Part shown: positions 7,415 to 17,836 of the stretch, in pieces | How the letters are laid out: each line of letters starts with the position of its first letter | How positions within the stretch are numbered: position 1 is the first letter of the stretch | Source of the DNA: FEN-299 sp963727765 | Lineage (GTDB): Bacteria; Acidobacteriota; Vicinamibacteria; Vicinamibacterales; Fen-181 | Assembly: GCA_963727765.1 (NCBI GenBank) | Contig: CAVSGZ010000013.1 | Coordinates: forward strand, 434,001 to 498,000 | Direction of reading: 5' to 3' | Length of the DNA: 64,000 nt | Notes under the pieces: generated by a model | Database searches by the model: none | What the model was told of the DNA's origin: nothing | The model's input: only the letters and a program-made list of their open reading frames with translations | Position numbers and translations under genes: made by a program

Positions 7415-9225
7415 ATCGTCGGCACCGGTTCGGTGGACTCGGCCAGCTCCATCCACGAGAACCATAGCGGGTGGCGCGTCTTGTACCACTGGAGGACCTC
7501 GACGAGCGTCTTCTGCTTGTCGCAGGGGATGACCTCCGGCGGGATCCGGTCGAAGTGCACGCGGATCGTCGTCGAATCGACGAACTCGAGCGCCTCGGCG
7601 CAGAGCGTCTGCAGCTCGTTGCGGATGCGTCCCGAGTCGGAGATCCGCACCGGCCTCGTCTTGAACGGCTCACCCGCGAGGAAGCGGCTGAGCAGCGGGC
7701 TGAACACCAGGCGACTCTGCTCGAGCGTCTCGCCGAGGCGCAGCGTCAGGGTAATCCGCTTGTCGCCGCCAGACGAGGCAAGCCTCACCGTCGAGCGGTA
7801 GATGCCGGGGCTGACCTCCTCGACGCCCGGCGCTCCCGAGTACGGATCGGGGCTCATGTAGCCGGATACCGCCAGCACCTCCCACCGCTTCTCGGGGAAG
7901 AAGTCGTCGGCGGTCAGTGTCGATCGTTCACACAGCAGCCCGGCGGAGGCCGCCTCGCGGATCATGCGCGCGTAGTGGCTCACCGTCCCGCCGTCGGCCG
8001 CGCTTCCGACGAGCGCCCGGATTCGGCCGGCGAAATCCGGCGCGTCCGGGTCCAGCCGCATCACCTCCTGCTCCTTCTCCCAGGACAGGTCGAAACGCGA
8101 GGTGAACGGCACCATCGACACGTCGAGGCCGAGCATCGGGCCGAGCGTCGCCGACTGCACCGCCTCGGCCGAGGCCGCGTAGCCGTCGATGATGAACAGG
8201 TGCAGCGCGCCCCCGGCGTCCTTCCAGGTCCCCACCCTGAACGTCGGCGCGTAGGTGCCGGACTCGGTGAAGGCCGGGATGCCGCTCGGCAGCATCCAGC
8301 CGTCCTCGACGATGTGCACGCCGTGGTCCTGCCACGCCTTCCACAGCGTCGAGATGCGAGGCGCGCGGGCCTTGCCGCCGAGCGTCCACACGTGGATGTG
8401 ATCGCGCCGAATCCCCGGGTAGGTCTTCTCGATCGCCTCCACGATCCGGCCGCGCGGCGTGCGGAAGTTGACGAGCCACGCCTGGTCGGCGGCTGTCTGC
8501 ACGACCTCCTTCGGCATGACCACCATGCCGACGTAGCCCTCGTAGGGGCGGGAGATGTGCAGCGGCTGGTCGAACAGGTGCAGCACGGTCATCGGCCCGC
8601 TCGGGCTCCCCTTCGCGAACCGCGAGGTGTTCTCGAGCGTGTCGATCGCCGCGCCCCAGACGGTGATGCCCGACGATTTGATCTCCTTGTAGAACCCGCA
8701 CCAGCCGTAGGTCGGGTCGTTGAGGAGCCGCACCACGCGCTGGTCGAGCCACCGCGCCACTTCAGGCCGCGCGTAGACGCGGCCGAAGCCGATCTGCGGG
8801 TTCGACCCCATCTCGGGCGTCTCGCCCGCCTTCGGCATCAACCCCTCGCCGAGGCACACCATGATGGCGTGATTCTCGGGCAATTGCCGCGACAGGTACC
8901 ACAGGCTCTCGCTCATCGCGTACGCCGAGATGGCGTCCGCGTCCTTCTTCACCTGGTTGAGCGCCGCCTTGTCGAGGTGAGCGCCGGCGCCCGGCTTGCC
9001 GAACACCTGCGTGCCGAGCGCGGTGACGGCGCCGGTCATGGCGAACAGCCGCTCCATGCCGCCGCCGAGGAACGACAGCTCCCGCGTGAACTCCTTGGCG
9101 GGCTCTCCTCTGACCCACTCCACCTCCACGTCGTCGAGCCAGATGTGAAAGCGGCCGAGGATCGGGCGAGTGTCGAACGACCACTGCGCGATGATGTCCT
9201 GCTTGTCCTGCAGCTTCTGGTTCAT
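7411..9225 (-). CDS. 604-aa protein of unknown function
   Basis: I do not recognise this protein. It has no signal peptide or membrane helix and looks cytoplasmic and globular. Visible landmarks are ENHAIMVCLGEGLMPKAGET (about 140-160), a GWCGFYKEIKSSGITVWGAAID block (about 195-216), VVMPKEVVQTAADQAWLVNF, DHIHVWTLGGK, a Gly/Trp-rich ESGTYAPTFRVGTWKDAGGA stretch and a C-terminal beta-rich part. ATG at 9225 has GGAG 7 nt upstream. It lies 27 nt after glnS and its TGA overlaps the lpxD ATG, so it is embedded in a conserved-looking housekeeping operon. Even composition and normal GC-rich codon use speak against recent transfer. Confidence 0.85.
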   Translation of the reverse strand: MNQKLQDKQDIIAQWSFDTRPILGRFHIWLDDVEVEWVRGEPAKEFTRELSFLGGGMERLFAMTGAVTALGTQVFGKPGAGAHLDKAALNQVKKDADAISAYAMSESLWYLSRQLPENHAIMVCLGEGLMPKAGETPEMGSNPQIGFGRVYARPEVARWLDQRVVRLLNDPTYGWCGFYKEIKSSGITVWGAAIDTLENTSRFAKGSPSGPMTVLHLFDQPLHISRPYEGYVGMVVMPKEVVQTAADQAWLVNFRTPRGRIVEAIEKTYPGIRRDHIHVWTLGGKARAPRISTLWKAWQDHGVHIVEDGWMLPSGIPAFTESGTYAPTFRVGTWKDAGGALHLFIIDGYAASAEAVQSATLGPMLGLDVSMVPFTSRFDLSWEKEQEVMRLDPDAPDFAGRIRALVGSAADGGTVSHYARMIREAASAGLLCERSTLTADDFFPEKRWEVLAVSGYMSPDPYSGAPGVEEVSPGIYRSTVRLASSGGDKRITLTLRLGETLEQSRLVFSPLLSRFLAGEPFKTRPVRISDSGRIRNELQTLCAEALEFVDSTTIRVHFDRIPPEVIPCDKQKTLVEVLQWYKTRHPLWFSWMELAESTEPVPTI

Positions 9226-9252
9226 CGAACGCTCCGGGTCGGGGCTCGGGTC

Positions 9253-10941
<1,689 letters not shown>

Positions 10942-10955
10942 AGGTAGGGAGTATA

Positions 10956-11853
10956 TCAGGCGCCTTGCGGCACCTTCACGCGAAGCGCCGCCGGGTATAC
11001 CCGCGCAGAAACCGTGGTACCGCCCGCGTGCGGCTCGCCGTCCACGTGGAAGGCCAGCGGGCCCGGGCCGGTGACCGTGACCTTCGTGCCCTTGAACATG
11101 GTGACGCCCGCCGCCTTGTCGATGGTCCGGTCGAACAATCGCGGCGCCAGGCCGATCCTCGCCAGGAGGCCGCGCTCCTCGACCACCACGACATCCAGCA
11201 GCCCATCGTCCGGCATGGCCCCGGGGGCGATGACCGCGTTCGAATCCGTACTGCGGGAGGTTGGCGACGGCTACCAGGAGCGCGTCGGCCTCGACCCGCT
11301 GGCCGTCAACCTCGATGGCGTAGCGGCAGGCCCCGTAGCCGGCGGCGGCCTGCAGTACGCAGAGGGTGTAACGCAGCACCCCCCGGCGCTCGGAGCCCAG
11401 TCGGTTGAACGCATCGGCCATCTCCGCGTCGAAACCGATGCCCGCGACGTTCAGGAAGGGCCGGCCCTCGATTTCCCCGACGTCGATTCGGCGCTCGCCG
11501 CCAGCCAGCGCGACCTCCAGCGCAGTCTCCGGTTGCCTGGGGATCCCCAGTTCCCGCGCCAGGCCATTGCCCGACCCGGCGCGGATGATCCCAAGCGCCG
11601 TCCTGGTGCTGACGAGCTGGGATGCGATTTCATTGATCGTGCCGTCGCCGCCCCAGGCGACGACGACTTCGGCCCCGTCGTGGACCGCCCGACGCGCGAG
11701 TTCGGACCCGTGGCCCGGACGCTCGGTCAACTCGATGCGACCGTCGACGCCGTGCCGCCCGAGCGTCTCTTGCGCCAGGCGGACGCGCTTGTCGGCCGAC
11801 AGGCCGCGCCGCCGCCCGCCGGCTACGGGATTGATGATGACGACGACGGACAT
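10956..11853 (-). CDS. diacylglycerol/sphingosine kinase-like protein, frame interrupted
   Basis: A protein of about 298 aa of the DAGK catalytic family (YegS/DgkB-like), which would phosphorylate a lipid alcohol with ATP at the membrane. Motifs are INPVAGGRR near the N-terminus, the nucleotide-binding GGDGTINE and RAGSGNGLAREL, and GIGFDAEM. The C-terminal lobe contains DDGLLDVVVV. The frame is broken between QYGFE and VIAPGAMPDDG. Removing one base near 11241 (+ strand C) gives QYGFNAVIAPGA and a continuous frame to the stop at 10956. First gene of the five-gene minus-strand cluster. Confidence 0.85.
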
Positions 11854-11876
11854 CGGCGGGAATGTAACACGAACAG

Positions 11877-12080
11877 GCTGACGGCCGACGACTGCCGGCC
11901 GACGGCAGGCTTCGGGCTACGGCCTTCGGGTCGCGTGCGGCCGGCGAGGACGCCGGCGCTACACAATGTGCTGGTGGCGCGAGCCTCCTGGCTCGCGTCC
12001 GCTGCCAGCCACCCTGGAGTCCGGCCTCTGACCGTGTTCCGCTGCCAGCCACCTGAGCGGTTGCGTCCCCGGCGCCGCCG
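11877..12080. repeat. intergenic palindromic repeat cluster
   Basis: Several short inverted repeats lie between divergent genes: gacgactgccggccgacggc near 11886, gccggcgaggacgccggc near 11939, a gcgagcctcctggctcgc hairpin near 11975 and a duplicated cgctgccagccacc word (about 11998 and 12040). No gene is seen in this stretch. The promoters of the lipid-kinase operon and the DinB gene must lie within or beside it. Confidence 0.55.
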
Positions 12081-12116
12081 GGGAGATGATGTGCCGAGCA
12101 AATTAAGGGAGGACCG

Positions 12117-12617
12117 ATGTACCGCACCGTCGAGGACTTCCGGAAGTCGATGAACAGCGAGCGCGAGAACACCCTGAAGGTGCTGCGGGCGCTCACCGAC
12201 GAGTCGCTCGCACAAAAGGTCGGCCCCGGCGGCCGGACGCTCGGGCGGATCGCGTGGCACATCACGCAGATGTTCGGCGAGATGGGCGGCCAGATGCACA
12301 TCCCGGTCGAGGCGGCCGGCGAGAAGACGTCCCAGCCCGCGACCGCGAAGGCGATCGCCGACGCCTACGAGGCGGGCTCCGCGTCGCTCATCAAAGGCGT
12401 GGAGGCCACCTGGTCCGACGCCGACCTGCTCGTCCTGATCGACATGTACGGCGAGAAGTGGGCGCGCGGCTACGCGCTCTGGGGCCTCATCGCGCACGAG
12501 ATCCATCACCGCGGCCAGATGACGGTGCTGATGCGCCAGGCCGGCCTTGCTGTGCCCGGCGTCTATGGGCCGTCGAAGGAAGAGTGGACGCAGTACGGGA
12601 TGTCCGTGCAGGAGTAA
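12117..12617 (+). CDS. DinB-family metal-binding four-helix protein
   Basis: A 166-aa DinB/YfiT-like four-helix bundle. The family metal triad is visible as His48 (IAWHIT), His127 and His131 (AHEIHH). Family members include thiol-transferases such as bacillithiol S-transferase and many uncharacterised stress proteins; the substrate cannot be told here. ATG at 12117 has a strong AAGGGAGG 5-12 nt upstream. It begins a plus-strand run of three small genes. Confidence 0.85.
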   Translation: MYRTVEDFRKSMNSERENTLKVLRALTDESLAQKVGPGGRTLGRIAWHITQMFGEMGGQMHIPVEAAGEKTSQPATAKAIADAYEAGSASLIKGVEATWSDADLLVLIDMYGEKWARGYALWGLIAHEIHHRGQMTVLMRQAGLAVPGVYGPSKEEWTQYGMSVQE

Positions 12618-12689
12618 GCCCGGACGCCTCGCCGGACGGGCTCGGCCCAATCGGAACTGACGGTCGTCAATCGGCTCTGACGATGAGGA

Positions 12690-12730
12690 ATCGGACCGTA
12701 CGTAGGCCGGGTCTTTAGACCCGGCGAGAC
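12690..12730. repeat. gtaggccgggtct palindromic repeat
   Basis: Palindrome ccgggtctttagacccgg inside a cgtaggc context. A close copy, with cgggtcttcagacccg in the same context, lies at about 48091-48147. The 161-nt gap between the DinB and thioesterase genes has nothing else obvious. Confidence 0.6.
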
Positions 12731-12778
12731 GACGAGGAGTCGGCTCTCACGTGGCAGGCTACACCGGGGGAGGATTCT

Positions 12779-13210
12779 GTGCCTGATGTCGAGAACGGCA
12801 CCTACATGGGGTGCTACGTCTGCGGGCTCGAGAACGAATCCGGCCTGAGAATTCCATTCCGGAAGGCCCGCGAAGGCGCGAGCCGGGCGGAATACATCGC
12901 GCGCGCCGAGCACGCCGGGTGGCCCACCGTCATCCACGGCGGCCTGCTGTTCACGCTGATGGACGAGGCGGTCGCCTGGGCGTGTACCTACGCGGGCAAG
13001 CGCTGCGTGACGGCCAAGGCCGAAGCCAGGTTCCGCGAGCCGGCGCGCGTCGGCATGCCGCTCGTCATCACGGGGCGGGTGACGAAGAAGAGCGGTCTCG
13101 CGCTGCGCGCCCGCGCCGAGATCCACGTCGGCGACGACTCGGGCCCCCTGCTCGCTGAACTCGATGCCGTGATGGCCGTCACCCGCGAGCCGCGAGCCGG
13201 CGAAGAGTAA
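12779..13210 (+). CDS. hotdog-fold thioesterase (PaaI-like)
   Basis: A 143-aa cytoplasmic hotdog protein. The HGGLLFTLMDEAVAWA segment (about 59-74) matches the active-site helix of the PaaI/4HBT thioesterase family (HGG then D-E), which hydrolyses acyl-CoA thioesters. An N-terminal CYVCG pair precedes the fold, as in several small thioesterases of this type. GTG at 12779 has GGGGGAGG about 6 nt upstream and no better ATG exists. The substrate is unknown. Confidence 0.85.
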   Translation: MPDVENGTYMGCYVCGLENESGLRIPFRKAREGASRAEYIARAEHAGWPTVIHGGLLFTLMDEAVAWACTYAGKRCVTAKAEARFREPARVGMPLVITGRVTKKSGLALRARAEIHVGDDSGPLLAELDAVMAVTREPRAGEE

Positions 13211-13215
13211 GACTG

Positions 13216-13686
13216 GTGAGGCTCATGCTCCTCGCGCTCCTGTGCCTGCCGCTCGTGGCCAGCGACGCCAGGCAGGGCGTCCGCGTCGTCGACAGCGTCG
13301 ACATCTCGGTCGCGCGCGATGAGGCCGCGCACGTTTTTGTGGGGACGGACACGCAGGTTGGAGAGGCGGCGGGGCGAAGGTGGCGCAACGCGGCGGGTTG
13401 GTTCAGCTACGTGCTGCGGACCTATGATGACAGTCCGCTGACGCTGGTCTTCCTGTTCGCCGAAGGTGCCGGCGTGCGGGAGACGTTCGACATCATCGTG
13501 GACGGCCAGGTCGTGGCGCGCGTGGACCGCGAGGCGAACCGGCAGAAGGTCGAGGAGGTTCGGGTGGACGTTCCATTCGTGCAGACGAAGGGAAAGTTCT
13601 CGGTCACCGTGAGGATCCAGGCCCATGCCGGCTCCCGCACCGCCCGCGTGCTCGAGATACGGACGGTCCAGGAACACCTGGAGTAG
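13216..13686 (+). CDS. small secreted beta-sandwich protein, DUF6805/GH127 C-terminal-like
   Basis: A 156-aa protein with a signal peptide (hydrophobic core LMLLALLCLPLVAS) and a single all-beta domain. The order RVVDSVDIS, then GRRWRNAAGWFSYVLRTYDD, then FDIIVDGQVVARVD resembles the accessory domain at the C-terminus of GH127 arabinofuranosidase-type proteins (from memory, not searched). Here it stands alone without a catalytic domain, so a carbohydrate-binding role is only a guess. GTG at 13216 or ATG at 13225 may be the start; it lies 5 nt after the thioesterase stop. Confidence 0.65.
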   Translation: MRLMLLALLCLPLVASDARQGVRVVDSVDISVARDEAAHVFVGTDTQVGEAAGRRWRNAAGWFSYVLRTYDDSPLTLVFLFAEGAGVRETFDIIVDGQVVARVDREANRQKVEEVRVDVPFVQTKGKFSVTVRIQAHAGSRTARVLEIRTVQEHLE

Positions 13687-14089
13687 GCCGGCCCTTCAGC
13701 GCCGGCGGCCGATCTCGGCGAGATCCGCCAGCGTTCCTTCCAGGTCCGCGGGCGGCATCAAGAGAGGAGTCCTGTTCGAGGTCTGAGAGAACCGAACGTG
13801 GAGACATGGTCTATACGGTACTGAAATTGGTGCTTCTGTTGCACAGGGCTAGAGTTGGTCTCTCTGTTGCACAGGGCTGAAGCTGCTGTCTCTGCTGCAC
13901 AGGGCTGAAGCCCTGTGCCGACCGTTGCATCAGGGCAGTTCTGTCTGTGGCTGTGGCTCTGCCTCTGTTTGTCTCTGTCTCTTGCAGGGACAGTTCTGCC
14001 CGGGATCAACGGTCGGAGCAGGCCTTCAGGCCTGCACTTCAGTGACAGTCAACCCAACATCCCCAGCTAGAACCGAGCCTGGACATCTG
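13687..14089. repeat. 403-nt gene-free stretch with tandem cagggct repeats
   Basis: No convincing gene. At 13836-13907 a ctgttgcacagggct word occurs three times at a 28-29 bp spacing, followed by its inverted form gccctgtgc at about 13910. A second palindrome, gcaggccttcaggcctgc, lies at about 14020-14037. The stretch separates two convergent genes and may form a terminator, but no T-tract is present. Confidence 0.6.
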
Positions 14090-16984
14090 CTACTTGACAA
14101 TCCGATCGGTCAGTTCCTTTTCGATGTTGTCGAAGAACACGCCCTGCCACTGGCCGGGGCGGAACTGCGGCACGTCGAGTTCGAGCACGTGCTCGCGGTC
14201 CGATGCGATCGACGACAGGTCCGCGTAGAAGCCAACGAAGGTCCGCGGCACCGCGCGCACCGCGGAGTAGGCCTTCTTGAGCTCGACGGCTCGCCCGTCG
14301 ATCACGAGCCTGGCCTCCCAGGACGCGTCGGGATCCGCGATCTGCACGAACAGCAGCAGCCGCTCGGGCGCCAGCCATGTCGTCTGGTAATCCTGGGCGG
14401 TCCAGGGAATCGGCCAGGCGCGGCGGCGCGCGGCAAGCTGGTCGAACACGCGCGCCGGCACGGTGAAGTGCGCCGTGAATCGCCCGTCCGTGAAGGCCGG
14501 GGCGTCGGCGCCGACCTGTTGGGAGTGGCGGAACGGCGCACCGGCGAACGACACGGGGACCGAGATCTCGCCGCCAGCCGTGCGGACGAACGGCATGGGC
14601 TGACCGTTCACCCTGACGCTCTTCACCGCGGCATCGGCCGGCGTCACGACGAGCAGGTCCTGCTTCGTCCCCGTCTCGCCGCGCACGCCCTCGATCGACA
14701 CCACGCCTTCACGCAGGGTCGCCGAGCCGATGGAGCCGAATAGGACGGGCGCGGAGACGCTCGCCGCCGTGGGTTCGATCTCGAGCACCAGCGCCGAGGC
14801 GCCGTCCATAGCCAGGGACACGCGGTCCCCGGGCTGCCAGAACCCGATGCCCGGCTTCCCTACCAAGCGTTCTTCGTTCGGAAACAGCTCCCGGATCTGC
14901 AGCGCGCGATTCGCAGCAAGCCCGATCGACCCGTCGAGCGTGAACTCCGCCTCGAGGCGGCGGCCGTTGGGATTGAACAGGAAGACGTAGCCCCGGTCAC
15001 CGATGATGGCCGACGTGCCGTCGATTTTCCCGATCGCGGGCTGCCCGAGGATCGTACGTGTGTGGCGCAGGTAGTCCTTGTGGGCTGCCGTCCAGTCGAT
15101 CCAGCGGCGGAACCACTGCCGGTCCGCGTCCGAGAACGCCCTGTGCTCTTCGATGTCGCGCGCCGGGATCATGTCGATCACGTTGTTCCACCCGGCGACT
15201 GCGATTGACGACAGGAGCGAATACCGCCACCCGAGATAGTCCCAGTCGCGCACGCGGAACGGCACCAGCATCACGCCGCGCTGGGTCTTCTTCTCGGGCA
15301 TCTCTCCGGTGTCGTCGCCGCGCGACGTCTGGTGGGTGATGAAGCCGGGCACCAGCTCGCTCGGAGCGAACTCGTAGTTGCGGTAGCGGTAGGCCGTCCA
15401 GCGCTCCCGGTCGGCCGACACCCGATCGAAGTGCAGGTCGGGAAACGGCACGAAGCTCTCCGGCTGCTCGTCGTTGAACGTCGGGTGCGGGTAGGTGCCG
15501 GCCAGCCAGCCCCACGGCCCGTAGAGGTGATACGCCTGGCGGCCGTCGATCACGATGTCCGGGATGCGGCGGCGGAGTTCCTCCATCACGCGGCGCCAGC
15601 CGGCCCACTGCGCGTAGTGGCTCGTGCCGTCCAGGTTCAGGAACGTGTGGTCGAACGAGTAGCCGCCGAGGCCCACGCGGTCGTGGAACGCCACGAGCGT
15701 CTCAATCAGCCAGTCCTGCAGGCTGCGGTTTCCGAGGTCTGCATAGCGGCGTCCGGCCTGCCGCGCCGCAGCCGAAGGCGAAGGCGGGCCGCCTCGCGTC
15801 GTGAGCCACGCGGGATTCTGCGAGAAGGCGAGTACCGGATAGACGTAGGCGAGCAGCTTGATCCTCCGCGCGGATGCGTAGTCCAGCATCTCGCGGACCG
15901 ACGACGGGATCGCGCCCGTCGCGGGGCTCCACTCGTTCTTCCGGACCTTCTGGCCGAAGCCGGCCCAGAGAAGGTTCTCCCAGCTCCAGTCGTCGGTGCT
16001 GTCCTCGCGTTTCGCGAGGTCGGAATTCGTCGGCGCGAAGATCGCGTAGTCGGCGCCGAGCTCGGCAGCCGTGTCGAGGATGCGCTTGTATTCGGCGCGC
16101 CCTTCAGGCGTCGCGATGTCGATCTGATAATCGTTGAGGCACCAGGGCACGAACACGTTCACCGGCCGCTCGGGGCGCGAGAGCCTGAAGGCGCGGACCA
16201 TGCCGGTGAACGCTCCGATCTCCGCCTCGTCCATGCCCGGCGCGGCGTCGCCGGGGCCGACCTTCCACTCCGCGAGCATGCGCTCCGGCAGCTTGCGCCC
16301 GGTCATGTCGTAGAGCGCAATCAGACCGCGGTCGGCAACGAACGGCCCGTCGGCCGGATTCCAGTCGAGGGCGGGCTTGTAGCTCAGCGAGAACGACGAG
16401 CCGTCCCGCCGGAACTCGAGAAACGGGTTCTGCGCGACGACGAGCATTCCACGATCCGCGCCGAACCTGAGGCACGCGCCGTAGTCGCCCGTGCCGAGCG
16501 TCGGCCTTGCGCTTCGCGGCACAAACTGGCTCGTGACCTGTTCGCTCACCGCCGTGTCGAACACGACGATTTCGGAGACGCGGTAGGGCCTGGTCCCGCC
16601 CTCGATCGAGATCTGCTTGCTGAGGAAGCCCCAGGCCGCCGCGAGTTCGTAGCCGACGCGCACGCGGTAGGGTGCGGCCGACCAGGTGTAGGTCACATGG
16701 TTCCTGTCGGCTTCTCGTTCGGGGGGCGGCAACCCTCGGCTCGCGATCACCCGGCCGTCGATCGTGACCTTGAACTCGTCGCGCGGAAGCCGCACGGCGA
16801 GTTCGGGCTTCGTGGCGGCGATCATCACGAGCCTGCGCTCGGCGATCGCCACGAGCCCGCGGTCGCCGAATTCAGCCGACACAAGCCCGTTCCCAAGGCT
16901 CACGGGTCCGGGCGAGCCGGCGGCTCCGAAACACAGCCGGCCGAACGCAATCGCGAAGAGCAGGACGAGCGCTGAACGCTTCAT
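14090..16984 (-). CDS. large secreted glycosidase-like protein
   Basis: A 964-aa secreted protein with signal peptide (about 1-21, ending LCFGAAG). The layout is an N-terminal beta-sandwich (about 25-250), a central (beta/alpha)-barrel-like part (about 275-640) and C-terminal beta domains, resembling clan GH-D/GH36-type enzymes. Candidate acid residues are in GGYSFDHTFLNLDG and IPDIVIDGRQAYH, and the barrel starts with VNVFVPWCLNDYQID. The family and substrate are not certain. A repeat-derived, in-frame insert GGPPSPSAAARQAG lies at about residue 396-410 in a surface loop. It is convergent with upstream genes and divergent from the SpoU gene. Confidence 0.7.
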   Translation of the reverse strand: MKRSALVLLFAIAFGRLCFGAAGSPGPVSLGNGLVSAEFGDRGLVAIAERRLVMIAATKPELAVRLPRDEFKVTIDGRVIASRGLPPPEREADRNHVTYTWSAAPYRVRVGYELAAAWGFLSKQISIEGGTRPYRVSEIVVFDTAVSEQVTSQFVPRSARPTLGTGDYGACLRFGADRGMLVVAQNPFLEFRRDGSSFSLSYKPALDWNPADGPFVADRGLIALYDMTGRKLPERMLAEWKVGPGDAAPGMDEAEIGAFTGMVRAFRLSRPERPVNVFVPWCLNDYQIDIATPEGRAEYKRILDTAAELGADYAIFAPTNSDLAKREDSTDDWSWENLLWAGFGQKVRKNEWSPATGAIPSSVREMLDYASARRIKLLAYVYPVLAFSQNPAWLTTRGGPPSPSAAARQAGRRYADLGNRSLQDWLIETLVAFHDRVGLGGYSFDHTFLNLDGTSHYAQWAGWRRVMEELRRRIPDIVIDGRQAYHLYGPWGWLAGTYPHPTFNDEQPESFVPFPDLHFDRVSADRERWTAYRYRNYEFAPSELVPGFITHQTSRGDDTGEMPEKKTQRGVMLVPFRVRDWDYLGWRYSLLSSIAVAGWNNVIDMIPARDIEEHRAFSDADRQWFRRWIDWTAAHKDYLRHTRTILGQPAIGKIDGTSAIIGDRGYVFLFNPNGRRLEAEFTLDGSIGLAANRALQIRELFPNEERLVGKPGIGFWQPGDRVSLAMDGASALVLEIEPTAASVSAPVLFGSIGSATLREGVVSIEGVRGETGTKQDLLVVTPADAAVKSVRVNGQPMPFVRTAGGEISVPVSFAGAPFRHSQQVGADAPAFTDGRFTAHFTVPARVFDQLAARRRAWPIPWTAQDYQTTWLAPERLLLFVQIADPDASWEARLVIDGRAVELKKAYSAVRAVPRTFVGFYADLSSIASDREHVLELDVPQFRPGQWQGVFFDNIEKELTDRIVK
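15750..15795. repeat. palindromic element inside the glycosidase-like coding region
   Basis: On the minus strand this reads ggcggcccgccttcgccttc then ggctgcggcgcggcaggccg, encoding GGPPSPSAAARQAG in frame. It is nearly the same as the block at 24231-24280 in the M14 peptidase and related to the intergenic block at 5123-5160. Confidence 0.7.
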
Positions 16985-17018
16985 GTCACGGGTATTCTAG
17001 TCCGAGGCTGCTGTTATC

Positions 17019-17576
17019 ATGGTCCCTCCCATGGCCGACACGCCCGTGTATCAGGCGACCGAGCTGGCGTCCGCGTACGACGGCATCGATCCTCTTCCCG
17101 TCGTCGTCCTGCTCGACCAGGTCCGGAGTCTCTACAACGTCGGATCCTTCTTCCGCACGTGCGACGCGGTGCGGGCGACGAAGATCGTGCTCGCGGGCAT
17201 CACGGCGGCGCCGCCCAATCCGCAGATCGCCAAGACCGCGCTCGGCGCCGAGCGGACGATGTTGTGGGAGAAGTCCGATGACCCGGTCAGGTCGCTTGAC
17301 GCCCTGCGCGCCACTGGCTGCCAGATCGCTGCGATCGAGACCAGCCTGAGGGCGGTGGACCTGTTCGACTGGCGTCCCGAGTTCCCCGTGTGCGTCGTCT
17401 TCGGCCACGAAGTCGACGGCATCCGGCCGGAACTGCTGGCCCGCTGCGACAGGCACGTGCGGATTCCAACTCTCGGGCTGAAGCAGTCGCTCAACGTCGC
17501 CACGGCCGGCGGCGTCGTCCTCTACGAACTGCTGCGCAAGTACCGTCGGTTGAGAGAGCGGGCGCCCGCCGGGTGA
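17019..17576 (+). CDS. TrmH/SpoU-family RNA 2'-O-methyltransferase
   Basis: A 185-aa SAM-dependent trefoil-knot methyltransferase. All three SpoU motifs are present: VRSLYNVGSFFRTCDA (motif 1 with Asn and Arg), VFGHEVDGI (motif 2) and LGLKQSLNVATAGGVVLYEL (motif 3, SLNV). It lacks the N-terminal substrate-binding domain of larger members, so the tRNA or rRNA target is unknown. ATG at 17019 or 17031 can start it; neither has a clear Shine-Dalgarno sequence. It is divergent from the glycosidase-like gene 34 nt away. Confidence 0.9.
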   Translation: MVPPMADTPVYQATELASAYDGIDPLPVVVLLDQVRSLYNVGSFFRTCDAVRATKIVLAGITAAPPNPQIAKTALGAERTMLWEKSDDPVRSLDALRATGCQIAAIETSLRAVDLFDWRPEFPVCVVFGHEVDGIRPELLARCDRHVRIPTLGLKQSLNVATAGGVVLYELLRKYRRLRERAPAG

Positions 17577-17589
17577 CGATCGCGAGCTT

Positions 17590-17724
17590 CTAGGGGTCGC
17601 TTTCCCGGAACGCGCCTCCCTCGTCGGCCAGCCCCGGTACGAACATCAGTTCGTTCACGGACACGTGGCGCGAAGGGATGTCGACCGGGAGTTCGCTGCA
17701 GCCACAGCGGAGTTTGACGAACAT
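17590..17724 (-). CDS. possible 44-aa protein
   Basis: An open frame beginning MFVKLRCGCSELP, with two Cys in a CGC triplet and strongly GC-rich third codon positions. No Shine-Dalgarno sequence precedes it and no family is recognised. It fills part of the 260-nt gap before the Asp-box gene. It may be chance. Confidence 0.25.
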   Translation of the reverse strand: MFVKLRCGCSELPVDIPSRHVSVNELMFVPGLADEGGAFRESDP

Positions 17725-17836
17725 CGCGGACAGGATAGCTCGGAACGCCGCTTGACGCCCGCTCCGCGCCCCAGGTACTGTTGCCACAGCGATCGTCCCA
17801 CTCGCTGTCGATCAGCCCACTCCAAGGAGCGGTTGC

